The notes: generated by a model from the sequence alone, not told the origin. A DNA stretch of 64,000 nucleotides from Asterochloris sp. CNOR1 (GCA_963969365.1 OZ017755.1:1798001-1862000), one strand, 5' to 3'; numbered from the stretch's first letter, positions 1-12,334 are shown. Translations and numbers: made by a program.

Positions 1-2866
1 AAGATATGAACAAACAATGAAGCCACACATCAGCTCTGCATCCCCAAAGGGGCACGAGCATACCGCGGCACACTCAGGTGGTACCTGACATGCTCAGCAC
101 CCCTCTTCTGGATGAGTCCAGAACAGAGGCTTTTCAGGTAGTGCCTTGCCCCTCCAAACCACCAGCTGGTGGATACCTGCTTGAACCCACGCACCTGAAA
201 GGGTCCTGACCAGAGGATGTGAAGGTACTGTGCCAGGCCCCACAACTTGGCAGCATCATTACTCTGCAGGTTGACGATTTTGCCAACGCCCAAGGCCCCC
301 TTGGTGGCCTGGTTGATCCTCAGGCTCTTCTGGTACAGCATGTTCACCAGGGAAATCTACAGGAGGGCATCCTTACAGAGGTTGGGCAAGCAGCGCATGC
401 AGCAGTTTGCAAAGCACTGTGCCCACAGCATGCAGAAGCTGCTTGCATGCTGCACAAGGCACACAGAGGTGAGATCAGCTGCACTTCGGTCAGAGATACG
501 AACTTTGCTATAACTCAAACCAAAGACCCAGGCAGGCTCCAAACAATAGCATGCTGAGGGCAGGGGACTAGCCCTTACTGTGCATGCACCGCTCCTGCAG
601 CTGTCAACCTTTCAGGTGAAGCTTCCAGGCTGAAAGTCACTAATGTATCAGCCAAATGTCCGCAGGACTCGGGTGCGAAGACACTTCAGGTCGACCATCA
701 GGGTAAAAGCTTCCTGCGACACCATGTGATGCCCACCTTGAGATGAAGCTGGATGCGGAACAGCATGTAGAAGTACTGGTTGACTGTCAGGCTCTCCAGA
801 ACATTGCTGAAGCCCATGGCAGCAGCCAGCCCCAGTCCCTCCCCTGCACAGCAGGATACAGCTTGGATGGTGGTGGAACCCAGGGCTGGGATCAGCAGAG
901 CCTGCTGCAGTGAAGCCCATGAAATCAGCTCTGAGGTGCCTCAGCTGGAGCTGCTGCAGTCAGCCCAACCTGACACCCCTGCCAGGCCTATGCCAGGCAC
1001 AGCGCTGCTGCTGTGCAGGTACCACAGGAGCTTCTCATGGCAAGCCTTTGGGCCTTACTGCCACTGCTGTCAACTTGGCAGAAGGTGACTGTCATACAGA
1101 GCCTCCCCACAGTAGGCTTCCCAGGGGCCAGAGGGGAGCATGTGGCATCCCTTCAGCAGAAGGCCTGACTTACATACGGTGCCTCCACGCTGCAGGTACT
1201 TGAGGAGTTGCTCCAGTACAAAGGGCCCCAGGAACATGACAACATCGTGTACGAGCTTGAGCAGCCCAGCCAGCACAAACATGCGGTAGTGCTGGCGCCA
1301 CATGGCCCTCCAAACGGTGCCCTGCAGGCAGCAACATCACAGCAGGTCAAGCAGCAGTGACAGTTGCGTCTGGCGTGCCGGAGCCGCATGGCCCTCAGCA
1401 GGAGAGCGTCATTGCGGGTGAGTCAGCAGGACAGCATCAAAGCGGGTGAGGCAGCACTGAAGCCTGCCAGGCCGGGGTGCTGTTGCCAGATGACCCTCCC
1501 AGGCAGTGCCCTGCCTGCAGGGTAGCAGGTGAGCGTCACACTGAGTCATGCAGCACTTTTCACTGAGCTGGCTCCAACAGTGTCCCTGCCAACCCCATGC
1601 GGTCCCCTGCAGGCAAGGCAGCAGGGCAGCGTCTTGGCAACTCGGCCATAGTCAGGCTCCACTGGGATGTGCCAGACCCGCAGGAACCTCTGGTCGACTG
1701 TGCTAGCCCAGGCTGCACAGCAGGTGCACAGATGCTTGCCCCTGCAGTTCACCTGGGCCGCACTGGGCTGAGCCCTGCACCTCTTCTCGACATCCAGAGG
1801 ATGCACACACAACTGCTCACCCACCCACCAGGGGCGCCCGGGCCTGTCTTCAGGAGTGAGACTGCATGGCACAGCTCGTCTAACGAACGCTGGCCAATCA
1901 TGTCAACCCCACTGCACTGCAACGCGAGCCTGCCCCAGCATCACCCTGTGTGCTGACCCTGCTGCTGTGTCCAGGAGGTGAGGCCACCCACCTGGGGCGC
2001 ACTGGGCTGGGCTGTGCCCTGCAGAGTTCTCAGGAATGTTTTGGACACCAGGTCTGCTTGGTCAGCCTGGTTCATGTCCCACATGTCCTCATGGCGCAGA
2101 GGCTGCTGGTACCCCAGGCGGATGAGAGAGCCCACGTAGCTGAAGGTGAGGCGAGACAGCCATCCTGCTGTCTCCTCTGGGTTTGGCTTTAGCTCTGCAG
2201 CAGACAAGAGGGACTGCTCATTGGGGCAGCCCACATAGCTGAAGTCAGGGTGAGACTATGCAGCGGGCAGACTGAGGCAGGCTGAGGAGTAGCACCCCCC
2301 CAGGTGGTTCAGTCTCCAGCAGATCACATTTGGATAAGAGAGCAGAATCTGAACCCCGCAAAGGCAGAAGCATGGCTTTCTTGCCTACAGCATACATGCA
2401 TAAGGGCAAAATCAGCTCCCAGGGGTTGCCCTGCCAGTCTGCAGCAGTAACGAGATGGGCTGTGCTGTCAGGCAGTGTGCATGAAGGATGCAGGTGGCAA
2501 TGCAGCACCTCACTCGGCTTTGAGCTGTGACTGGGTGCAGGCCCAGGAGGCAATGCACCCACTGAGCGCCATTTCTGGAGCCTGAAGACAGGCCAGCGCA
2601 ACCCTGCAGCCCGCGCATGACTGCTGCTTGCCTGGTTTGGCATCTGCACCCTCTGTCTCGCTGCTGCGCAGCTGCTCAAAGCCATGGGTGGTGCGGCCAT
2701 TGCCCAGCCAGGCTGGCAGCCAGCGCCACAGCCTGCTGCCCATGGACTCATGCTGCTGCTGCTGTGCCTTTTCCACGTCCATAGGGGCGGCCAGCAAAGT
2801 GACATCCTCAAAATCTTCCAGCTCCACCTCCGCTGCAGCTTGTTGGTACCCAGCTGCAGGCGCCAT
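1..2866 (-). CDS. ABC transporter, subfamily C (MRP-like), N-terminal part, truncated by window edge
   Basis: ATP-driven exporter of the MRP/ABCC type; family members pump organic anions and conjugates, often into the vacuole. Only the N-terminal linker and first transmembrane domain are present; both nucleotide-binding domains would lie left of base 1. Exons read on the minus strand: about 2194-1992 (PEETAGWLSRLTFSYVGSLI, then RLGYQQPLRHEDMWDM, the hallmark ABCC entry motif), 1321-1174 (FVLAGLLKLVHDVVMFLGPF), 843-737 (ending QYFYMLFRIQLHLK) and 356-195 (YQKSLR, then GVGKIVNLQSNDAAKL). Phases join correctly; the split codon between the second and third gives VWEGLGLA, matching the family's WEG motif. 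An open frame starting at 2866 may be the soluble N-terminus, suggesting no extra TMD0, but its splice to 2194 is unresolved. The linker at 1321-1992 is also unresolved. Introns carry echoes of exon edges. Confidence 0.85.
1480..1522. repeat. Decayed copy of an ABCC exon start
   Basis: This intronic stretch resembles the exon/intron junction at 1291-1330: both run from a GCTG..GCCA core through A(T)G(G/A)CCCTCC and (C/A)(A/G)GTGCCCTGC. Read on the minus strand, both keep a CTGCAG acceptor followed by GGGCAC or GGCACC. Nearby 1366-1450 holds further fragments (CATTGCGGGTGAG / CAAAGCGGGTGAG). Confidence 0.6.
1750..1791. repeat. Decayed copy of an ABCC exon end
   Basis: CACCTGGGCCGCACTGGGCT here matches CACCTGGGGCGCACTGGGCT at 1990-2009, which is the 3' end and donor of the exon at 1992-2194 on the minus strand. 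The similarity continues over the following TG(A/C)GCCCTGCA and CTTCT / GTTCT. The GT donor on the minus strand is preserved in the copy. Confidence 0.65.
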
Positions 2867-5459
2867 GCTGTGTCGAGTGATCTCAAGCGCAAGCCACTCT
2901 GTCCCTTGTGTGGTGGCCTAAGCTGTCTGCATGCATTGGAATGGTGCGATTTTCGGCGCAGCATCTGGCAGCATGGGCCCATCACCATACCATGCTTTGA
3001 ATTTGCCAAGACTAGCAAGAGTAAACAATTGTGATCTCTGCGCAGCTACCATGTCAACAAAGTGCTGAGCCCATGTGTGACGATCACCTTGCAGATCACC
3101 ATTGCTCTTCTCACTGTCTCACAGAGCAAATTCTGGAATGTGAAACATGACGAGAAGGGACACCGCTAGAATGAATGCCACGACCTGAGCCCCAGAATGA
3201 CCTATGCCACATGTTTGGATCCAAGTCAGCTCGAGGATGAGATCGAGGTGCCTGTGGCAAGTTCTGTCTCTTCTGCAGGAGTTCAAGACCAGTCAAGCGC
3301 AGCAGAGTATGGCTGAAGGTGGTGCCATCTGCCGGCACTGCTGGAGGCCAGAGGTTGGGGAGGGGCACGCTGCACCCATATACACACAATAAATACATGA
3401 TAGAGAGTGACAGTTCCTGCTGGTGGGGGTACAGGGTGCTGCTGGGACATGTTGCCTTGGTGAATGTTATGTCTTGAGCCTCACCTTGTCAACCTCATCA
3501 AGTCACTGTCATCTACTGGTCAGTGTGAAGCACAGGATACAGCTGCACAGGGGACGAAAGTAGCGTCTTGCAGAGGCCCAGCCATCCCCATGGCATAGTG
3601 TGCGCCAGATAGCAATGACTTTGGGAAGCTGACTGCCGCTGGCAATGCGTCTTTGCCCCATTGGCCAATCAGCAACAAGTTGGGCACAACTGGCTGGCCT
3701 TGATATGACACTAGCAGAGACTAGGGACAGCTTGCAGTGGTGCAAACCGGAGAAAAGGGGGACATGGCGACAACTGCTGACCAACTCTAGCTCAGGCTGC
3801 AGCATGCTGGCCGCCAGCATGGGGAAGCTCCTAGTTGCAAATCAAACTGTCTTCCAGGAGCAGCCCTGTCAATCCTGCAGCATCATCTACACCTGCTGGC
3901 ACATCCTGGTACCTTCCAGGCATTATCCGCAAGGAGGCCACCGTTAGCTTCAGGCTGCATCCTAAGTATGCAGTGTTGCTTTCTCTGGCACTGCTGCAAT
4001 ATGGCTATGGTGCAATCTTGGCCCACATGTTTCACTGCAACCACAAGCTCGATGCTGCACTGCAGGCTGGTCCCAGACAGCAACGCGTCAGGGCATGGGT
4101 GTCATATTGGCGCCAGAACTGCCTGGTAAGACCCCTGGCAGCAGCCAGCACGCTGTGGGTCTGGTTAGCAGTGGCAACACAGCCAGCAACCTTACTGACA
4201 TGCAAGCCTTGTCTTTGGGGAGCGAATGTCTTCATATCAGTGATATGGGCTGCAGTAAGCCGTTGCTTCAAGTGCTGATCAGATGTCAGCTTGCGTGGCA
4301 TCGTGCAAGCAGGCCAGCACCTGCCTCATCGCAGAGATCGCAATCTGATTTGGTACGGGGAAGGATTTCGCCTTGCTTTCTGGCTGCATCGGGCTTGGAT
4401 CTACCATTAGGGCCTGGACGTTGGCTGTCACAGGCTGCGATGTGAAGCTCTGAACCTGCTGGACTTGTGTACCAACCTGAATGCACTTTGCAGACTAGGA
4501 ATTGTACTGCTCATGAAGGCTGCCTCCCAGCAGCTGTTGGATTCTTTGCGACTGCGGAGGCCTCTGCATTCAGCACATCTCGCAGCGCTCAGGGAGCCAT
4601 TCCCTGCTCAGACCACTCTCAGGTGCACACTAAACAGTGACAATGCAGTGCACATTTGCACTGCAGAACAGTCCCTGTCTGATGCCAAGTCGAACACCCG
4701 CTAGCCTGTACATACCTCTGCTTCCTGTGCAGTGTTGGGATCGTTCTTCAGGATTATGGTGTTTTCATCGCCACGTCAAATGTCCTGGCAGCTCAGGAAG
4801 ATCCTGCCTTCAGGCTGCATCTTGTAGCAGTCTCCACAAGGTACTACAGCACTCTATGACTGTTGTCCAGCCTCTTCCCCTTCCCCTGCCGTGGTTTTTC
4901 AACATGTCTGTTGTGCACACATGAAGCAATTGTGTCTTGCGGCCAGCCTCAGCCAACATGCTGCTGCCTGTGACCCACGACCATCCAACCCGTGCCTTCA
5001 TCGGCTCACACGTGCAAATCGGCCGCATGCAGACGCAGATGCTTCTGTGCAGCCAGCCACTGCACTGCTTCATGACCGCACCACATCTGCTTGGCAGCCA
5101 TGTCACCACCACTGCAGGTTGAGTCCCTTCAGCAGCGCACGTGCGGTGTGTGTGCCCATCATGGAGGGTGGGCGCCCTAGCAGCGCCTGCAGCAGCAGCC
5201 AGGAAGCTTCGGGGCTGCTCGTCATCAGCAATGCTGCCGGCACCCTCACTGACAGGCAAGCTCTGGTGTGGAGGTGACGCACCACTGCATGCAACTGCCA
5301 TGTAGTGTGCTGCTTGCCCTGCTAGCGGCGGCGTCTTGCCCTTCAGCAGGGCAGCTTGATCTGCTCTAGAAGCACACTGGGGGCACCACAGCCTCAGTCC
5401 AGCTGAGCAGGGCTGCTGCAAGCACAGGGCTGGCGCATTGGAGAAGTGCGACAGAGACC
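2867..5459. other. Stretch without a confident gene
   Basis: No recognised gene. Weak candidates exist. On +, 3208-3344 encodes MTYATCLDPSQLEDEIEV and further residues before a stop, which could be a terminal exon. On +, about 3925-4060 reads as a hydrophobic stretch (YAVLLSLALLQYGYGAILAH). On -, about 5105-5270 reads SPEASWLLLQALLGRPPSMM with a following ARALLKGL, like an alpha-helical repeat, and 4905-4810 gives GWTTVIECCSTLWRLLQDAA and a stop. These may be pieces of one minus-strand gene, but neither splice phase nor a family could be confirmed. The right end probably holds the promoter of the + gene that starts at 5460. Confidence 0.3.
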
Positions 5460-7920
5460 ATGCCGTGCAGGCATGTGGCTCAGCTTGAGCTGCTGGCAGA
5501 CCTACTGGCCCCTGGCCTGCAGTCAGCCATGCAGCAGACGCTCGACAACGTCACCAGCTGGGTGCTGGCGCCCATTTTTGGCAGTCCAGCGCCAACACCT
5601 CCTCGGCCCGGGCCGAGTCTCAAGCGGGCGTCAGGCAACAGGTCAGCTTCCAGGCAGAGAAGGGAGCCAAGGATGCTGATGCTGCCTCAGGGGGTCTGCA
5701 CCTGGGTGCCCCCTGCCATTCAGCCCAGTGAGTGGCCAAGCGCGTTGTGGGTGGCTGTGTTGCTGCCTTGATGTGACCTGCCGCCTGCAGGTGCCGCGAT
5801 GACAGCGACTCTGACCAAGGTCCCGACCCAGGGCAGTCCAGCCTGCCCATGCAAGCATCGCCATGGGCACAGCTACCTTCTCCAGAAGTGCCTGCCAACT
5901 TCTCACGGCGGCTGGGCAGCAGCAACAGCCGCAACCCAGGTAGGATGCAGGCAGTCCCACCTCATGCACTGCTGCACCTGCTACTGCGAGCTCCGGAGTT
6001 CCTGTGGCCTCATTATCTGGATCTTGCTGCTGCAGGGACAGCCTGCCTGCTCCCCATAGACACTTGCAAAGAAACAAAGCAGGAGGCAGATGGGCATTCC
6101 AGAATACAGCATGGGCAGCTGCTGCGCTCCCTGCAGCAGCACCCCTGGCTGCTGACCTTCAGAGATGCAGGTGGGGTGGTTGGCAGCATCGGCGCACAAG
6201 CATCTGCATGGCACAGTTGTTCCGGTGCGTGCTGCAGTTGCTTTCTGACGCTCAGCCTGCCTGACATGCCGCATCACCAGTCTGCCTTTGTCATCTGCCC
6301 AGCTCAGTTTATTACTGGAAAGCCAGCTTGGCTTGTAGTCAACATAGCTGTCATGAGGAGAGGTGGCCAGCTGACAAGCATTGGCGCCTGTTGTCCAGGT
6401 GCTGAACAGGCTTTTCTCGTCTGGAGCGCCCGGCAGAGGGGCCCGGTAAGTGGCCTCATTGGTTTGGCTGCAGGCCCTCAGAAGCGCCTGGGTGTTGAAC
6501 TTGCCACAACTGAACACTGGCCCATCATGTGAGCCCCCACGTGCACTGGCCAGTATGTGGCGACTGTCCCATGTCATGCAAGCACCAAACGGCCCTGCAA
6601 CTGTCTGTGTCGCATCACGACCCGTCAACACCCACCAGCAGCACCTGGAGCGCGTCCGATTCTCCTTTGCTTGTGCACGGCAGGTGCAGCTCAGTATTGA
6701 GGTGTCCAGTGTGGGCGTGACCGCCTGTCTTGCCCTTCTGGAGCCCGCAAAAATGGCCCGCCACCACCCTGTGCTCTGCTGGTGCCCTGCGGTGCCTCTC
6801 ATCTTGATGCTGCTCTTCCAGAGGAGGCAATGGTGAGCATGCTGCCGACCTGTCCACTCCGTAGTTGCTTTGTCCGGTGAGCTGTCCGTGTTCGCAACCA
6901 GCGTGGCGAGCAGATTGTTGCCTGCCTGCCAAGGTAGCTTCCACATGATTGTACGGCAGCCTCCTGAACAGGTGGGTGTGCCTGCACTTGCTCACTTGCT
7001 GCATGCGATACACGGCCAGCATCCAGTTCTGCTGGGCTTCCCTGACAGCGCCACCCAAGCTGCCTCAACTTGACAGCGCACTGTTGAGGACAGTGCGCTC
7101 TCACTGCAGGTTTGTGCGACACTTTGAGGCTGTCCAGCTAGCCATCGTGGCCTGCAAGTGGGCCTGGGCCCTGCTGCTGTGCCTTCCCTTTGTTATGGCT
7201 GTGGTGCTGCCCGAGCATCCAGACAAGCAGAACCGGCTGCACTGGCGCGCGCAAGACTGCGGCCTGGAAGCTTTTGTCATGCTTGGCCTTGGACACATGG
7301 TGAGGCGGCTGGCAGACATCTGACATGCTGGGTGCTGCAAAACGAGTAGGGCAGCCGGGCGGTGGCTGTGCTGGATCTTAGGAAACACTATCAGGCCATG
7401 CCATGATTCAAGTTTTGCAGCAAATCGTTGGGTGTTTACATGCAGAGTGTTGAGCAAAGGGTGGAGTGCCTGCAGGCACCAGTGGTCCGCCCTCTGTAGG
7501 CCGCCTGGGGCCCTCCACAGCACTTGCAGAGCTGCCTGTATACAGTTGTCAAGGAGTCATGTGTGGTGCAGCTGTATCTGGTTCCCTGCACGAGTCTCCG
7601 ATGGTCTGATGCTGTGATGCAAGTGGGCTCTGTGCTGCAATCTCACATCAGGCAAAGTCACCGCTCACAATTGAATCGTGCTGCAGGGGCGGATTAGGAC
7701 ATTCCTGTGGGCACAGCTGCTAATCTTGGCCTGCCTGGCGCTGCACCAGCTCTCCTTCTGCGCCGTGCACTTTGCAGAGACACCCCTTTGGCAGTGCACT
7801 GCTAGCACTATGGCAGTATTGTTTGCTGCTGGCTACTGTGGCGCCGGCGCTGTTGTCTGGAAGGTCGAGAACGATGCTCGTCAGATTTATAGGCAGGCGC
7901 AATTAGCAGCTGCAGCGTAG
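5460..7920 (+). CDS. Unrecognised multi-exon membrane protein
   Basis: I do not recognise the family. Exons that join in phase: 5460-5640 (ATG start; LADLLAPGLQSAMQQTL, then TSWVLAPIFGSPAP), about 5788-5939 (acidic DDSDSDQGPDPGQSS, Ser/Pro-rich), 6036-6170 (LLRSLQQHPWLLTFRDA), 6399-6445 and 6474-6671 (LSHVMQAPNGPATVCVASRP, then HLERVRFSFACAR). A later exon ends near 7298 (HFEAVQLAIVACKWAWALLL, CLPFVMAVVLPEHPDKQNR, LEAFVMLGLGHM). The last runs from about 7687 to the TAG at 7918 (FLWAQLLILACLALHQL, MAVLFAAGYCGAGAVVW). At least three hydrophobic segments sit in the C-terminal half, after a soluble, possibly disordered N-terminal half. A TGTAA about 30 bp after the stop fits the green-algal polyadenylation signal. 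The join across 6671-6958 is unresolved. Confidence 0.6.
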
Positions 7921-8548
7921 AGTTGACCTGTTGCCCCTCTTTTTGTCGTGATTGTAAACTTTGCAGGGTGACTCACTGGCTGCAGCCTGTAAGTGCCCCT
8001 GTACCAGCACACGGCAGCCAGTGAGCACTGAGGCTCATTTCAAACAACACACTAGCCCATCTGAGCCTGCTATCCAGGACTTGCATTGTACACCCTGTTG
8101 CCCATTGTCATCGATCTTCAACTCCTTATGGTTGGTGAATGTCGTCACTGAACTCTGTCCTAAAGTTTGGGTGGCACCTCAACAAGTAACTGTGCTTGCC
8201 TTCGTGCTTGGTCAAATGAAGCATAACGATTTGTGTTCCAAGAATTGCAGTGTCATCTTGAGCCCATGAAGATTCCTCTTCAAGACACATTTCCACTTAC
8301 CCCACCTAATGATGTACTGCGCAGAATGTTCCAAGAATTGCAGTGTCATCTTGAGCCCATGAAGATTCCTCTTCAAGACACATTTCCACTTACCCCACCT
8401 AAGGGTCCCCTGCGCAGTACATCATTGCTACTGCAGCAGTGTCCACCCACTTGCCAGGTGGGGACTGACCGCCTGTGCCTCACTGCTGTTGTGGGGGACA
8501 TGACCAATGCACTGTGCGGTGCTCCCACAGCACCTCACCAGCCTCTGT
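7921..8548. other. Convergent 3' intergenic region
   Basis: It separates two genes that end towards each other (membrane protein on +, TRM1 on -). It contains a TGTAA near 7950 and the 93-bp tandem repeat described separately. No coding signal recognised. Confidence 0.6.
8235..8425. repeat. 93-bp tandem duplication flanked by a 16-bp inverted repeat
   Basis: GTTCCAAGAATTGCAGTGTC starts at 8235 and again at 8328. About 74 bp are identical from there through the shared CTTACCCCACCTAA. The spacer ATGATGTACTGCGCAG (8309-8324) returns after the second copy as its exact reverse complement CTGCGCAGTACATCAT (8410-8425), so the second copy sits between inverted arms. The near-perfect identity implies a recent event. 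Confidence 0.9.
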
Positions 8549-11500
8549 TCAGGCTGCTGCCCTGCTGTGAGTGGCTGACCAGGCGCTGACCAGCTCAGGC
8601 AGGCTGACATTGGCTTTGAAGGCTTTGCGGCTGAACTGAGTCCTGCATCCTTGCAAACCCCTGCAACACACAGCAGCACGGTGGAGGCTTCCTGAACAGC
8701 AGCTTGATGCAGTGCACCGCACATCTCCAAGCAGCAGCACCATGCTTGCCTCTGGGAAAGAACAGCTCACCTTTGGTGCAGCACAGCCAGCAGGTCATCT
8801 GTCTTTGGCGTCACACTCAAGCCAGCGTGCGATGACACCTCATCAGTGCTATAGTGCCAGGGGAGCAGTTCAGGGTTGGCCTCAGATATCATCAGCTGCA
8901 AGGGCAGGCAGGCAGACCCCGTAGTGGCCAGGGGCAGCTAGTTGCCTGGCAGCCGTTTGACAGGATATGTGCCAAAGACACAGGATGTGCTTTCAGAGTG
9001 ATAGTGACTGCTTGTGGAGTGTGTTGGCAAACAGAGCTCCTGCTGCTTTTGTGGAAGGAGGCTTTTCAGCGCACTACCCTGCTGCTGCACCAGCAGGTAG
9101 GACGAAGTGGTATTATGTTCATGCCCTCACAGGCAATATTTGTGTGTTGACCTCACCAGGAGGTGCAACAACATCTTCTTGCATGCTTCTGCAGGTGCCA
9201 GTGGGACACTTTGCAGCTCACCTCCAGCAAGTCCTGGATGGGCAGACTGTGCACCTGGCCCCGCGCCAGCCTCAGCCTGTCTGCGCCCTGAAAGCTGGGG
9301 CCCCGCCAGCCCCACGCAGCCGCAGTGCTCGCCATGCTCTGCACAAAACGAGTGTCATGTAGAGGTCCAGTCCAGAGAGGGCCTGCCACCCTGCGCACCA
9401 GCAGGGGACCGGGTGACAGGGGGGCCAGGCACGCCGATGATGAACAAGACTGAAGCTCCAGGTGTACCACCTGTCATGCACCATAGGTGTCCAGGCACAC
9501 ACAGAAGTCAGAGGACATCATTGCAGATGCTTTCAAAACCGCAAACAGCCCCAGTCATTGGCAGCCACAGACTGTCTGGAGGTACTTGCAGCTGCTGAGG
9601 AGCCACAGCCACCTGAACCAGCTGGGGCTCCTGTGTGCAGAATGGTAGACTGCTGCCAGGCCCTGGGGGCCAGGCTCAACAAGACAAGGCATGCCCACCT
9701 CTCATCTGGCTCTGCTGTGTGCAGCTCGCCCGCAGGCAGGACACGGCTGCCCCTGCTCTTGGAGTGGGCGAGGTACTTGTAGTCTTGCAGACGGTCTGCT
9801 GCCTGGCTACAGCTGCTGACCTGCACAGCAGCCAGGCCAGCTCTGAAGTGAACAGCAGCTAGCAGGTGAGTGGACAGCCACACCTGCAGCTTGCATGCGA
9901 CCCCCTGACTGGCTGCAGCTGCTCACGTGCATGGCACAGCTGGGGCGGGGAGCGCAGCAGCTTGGCAATCAGCAGTCATGCAAAGGTGCAGCCATCTGGC
10001 GCTGCCAGGACTGCTGGCAGGCTGGGGGCTTTGCCTGCAGGGCCAATGCCACATGCTCGTTGCCCTGCCACAGCTCAAGCAGGCCCCTCTCTTGGCTGCT
10101 GACCTTGGTGTGTAAAGAGGAGCTTGGCAGGAGAGGCTGCTGGTCAGCTCACCCTCAGCATGGATCTGAAGCAGGGCCCATGGGGGGCGTACAGGCTGAA
10201 GACTGGCTGCACGCGGCGTCCCTCCTTGGCTGCAGCTGCAATGGCTCCCCCAATTAGCATCCTGATGCCCTGCAGCAGAGGGGTCACGTACCTCTTGAGT
10301 GTGGTCAGGACTGCCTGCACTGGGTAGAAGCACACTGAGGCTGGCGAGCTGGAGCGTAAGGCTTGCACCTGTCAGGGGTTGAGAGGGCCGCTCATGCTTT
10401 GAAGCAACCACAACGAGATATGCAGACATGCTGCAGCAGGCTCTGCCTGGTGGCGGCATGTGCTGGGCGCCCGCAAGGCACAGCAGTCTCACAGGAGACC
10501 GGCATGCCCGCCGTCAGAACCAGCGAAACAAGGACCAGACTGCTGGAGAGTAGCAAAGGCATGGCATGCTGGCTGGGTTTGCGAGCACTGGCAGGGTTCC
10601 ATTGAAGGCAGTGCTCTGCTGACCATCTCGTTTGCATAGGGCACCGGCTGTGTCCAGGTTCCATACGCTGCCAGGGCTTGTACAGGGTTCCTGCCTGCGG
10701 TGCAGAACAGCCGGCCGTCAGCTTTCAGCAGCAGCACAAAGCAGCCTCATGGCGCCCAACCCCTGGCCCAGGCATGCTATAACTGCACAAGCCGCACAGT
10801 GGTGCAGCCTAGCTGAAGGTGGGCTCCACAGACCATGAAGCCCAGCGGGCTGCCGAAGCTTGAGAAGCCAGCCAGCTCATGCAGCCCCAGCAGGTTGCCT
10901 ACCTCCAGAAGCCAGGCCATCTGTGCAGGTGGCATAGAGGAGCCCACCGTCCTCTACGGCTGCCACAGCCATTGCCAGCAGGCCGCCCGAGCTGCCAAAG
11001 GAGTCCAGATCTATGAGAGACCAGGTGCGGTGCTTGTGCAGTCTGTCCTGCCAGGCCTGCAGCAGGACCCTGCACGGCAAGGGCTGGGGTTCCTTAGTCA
11101 TTGCGAAGCTCGCCTGACGCTTAGCTAGAGCTGTCACAGTACTTCAGGGACCTGGCGCCACGCATGCACGTTCTGTCCTGCCCTGCCTGCGGCAGAAGCT
11201 CGCGCAGAGAGGCCATATGTTGACCAGCAACAAGGAAGCCAAAGTCAACCTGCTGTGAGAGCATTCTCCTGGCAGCCAGCAAACAGTGTTGCCCTTGTTT
11301 CCAGAGATGAAGGGTTGCACACCATACTCATGGCTTCCTGCTTTCTGGAGCTGTCAGCCCAGCTTCAGCTTCAGCTGAGCAAAGCATTCAGCCTCTGTGA
11401 GGAGCCACTCAGGGCCCTGCAGTCTTGTGAATGTCAGCAGGCTCACTCGTTTGCGGGTCTCAAGGACTTTATGCAGGTTGCTTGGCTGTCCACTGGGGTG

Positions 11501-12334
11501 CCTGTCCATGCAGCTGCATCCTCCCCCAGATGGTGCCAGCCCTCCGGCAGAGTGTGTCCTGCATGCAGCAGGCTAGCATGCATCATGTCTAGGGGCTGCG
11601 AGCAGCCAGGCTGCAGCCATTGCTTCAATGGTGTATCTGGAGCGCTGCAGCTGCACACATCTCACATAAGGTCCATGCTAGTGAGTAGCAAGTGTGCCTG
11701 AAACTGAGCAGGCGCCACCTTGAGCATCCACAAAGGCTGAAGCCAGGTTGCTGTGCAGGACATGTCCAGTTTCGTAGTTGCCGTCATTGGCCCACACCTG
11801 AGTGGCTCCCGCCTGCAATGGAACTGCCTTTCATAAAGTACTGCAATTGGTCCTCAATAGGCACCACAGCAGCTTGCACGTTCTTGACATCAAGCAATGG
11901 CTGACTGGGGCAGCATTCAGGGTGCCGAGCAGAAAGGCTAGCAGTCCCCTGCACCTGCTGCAGATAGCGCTTGCTCCTGATGCCACAGCCAGCCAGAACC
12001 TCAAAGACGCGCAGTCCATTGCCCTCCTGCTTCAGCACGGCAGCTGCAAGGACGGCTAAGTCCCTGGCTTGTGCACTTTCCGCCCGGTAGAAAGCAGCGC
12101 CTGCACTTCCAGCTAAACTGCTGATCTCAAGTCTCACAGATACCTGCCAAACTCACCTGGTGGTCGGTGGTAATGCAGACCTACCTGTATCAAATTGGCA
12201 GCCCCTTTCTGAAAGTGATCTGGTGGCTGGACGGCCTTCACGGCGGGTGCCACGTAGCAGAGGCATGCTTGTCTTGCACCGGGCACTGCCATTGCTGCTT
12301 CTGGGCGCCAGAGATCTCGGCATGTTCTGGTCAA
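8549..12334 (-). CDS. TRM1: tRNA (guanine26-N2)-dimethyltransferase, plastid/cyanobacterial-like TRM1
   Basis: SAM-dependent enzyme that methylates guanine 26 of tRNA. Recognised exons on the minus strand: 12100-11955 (FYRAESAQARDLAVLAAAVL, then RVFEVLAGCGIRSKRYLQQ, the SAM-binding motif); about 11080-10935 (IDLDSFGSSGG, AVEDGGLLYATCTDG); about 10670-10560 (PYANEMVSRAL); 10314-10153 (LKRYVTPLLQGIR, then RRVQPVFSLYAPHGPCFRSM); about 10110-9930 (GACLSCGRA, a possible zinc knuckle); 9390-9222 (AGPLWTGPLHDTRFVQSMAS); and 8660-8549 (RTQFSRKAFKANVSLPELVS, TGA stop). The motifs AGCGIRSKRY and QPVFSLY look closer to cyanobacterial/plastid TRM1 than to the nuclear enzyme (from memory), so plastid action is inferred. 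The usual DPFG reads DSFG here. An open frame from 12334 may hold the start; several joins are unresolved. It lies about 140 bp downstream of the ALB3 stop on the same strand. Confidence 0.85.

Noticed and set aside
5981-6946. 321-codon minus-strand open frame
   Set aside because: It lies opposite in-phase plus-strand exons with good donors and acceptors, and no motif was recognised in it. Kept only as an unlikely alternative.
8235-8425. The 93-bp duplication as a CRISPR-like or transposon-end array
   Set aside because: Only two copies, no unique spacers, no transposase and no target-site duplication visible.
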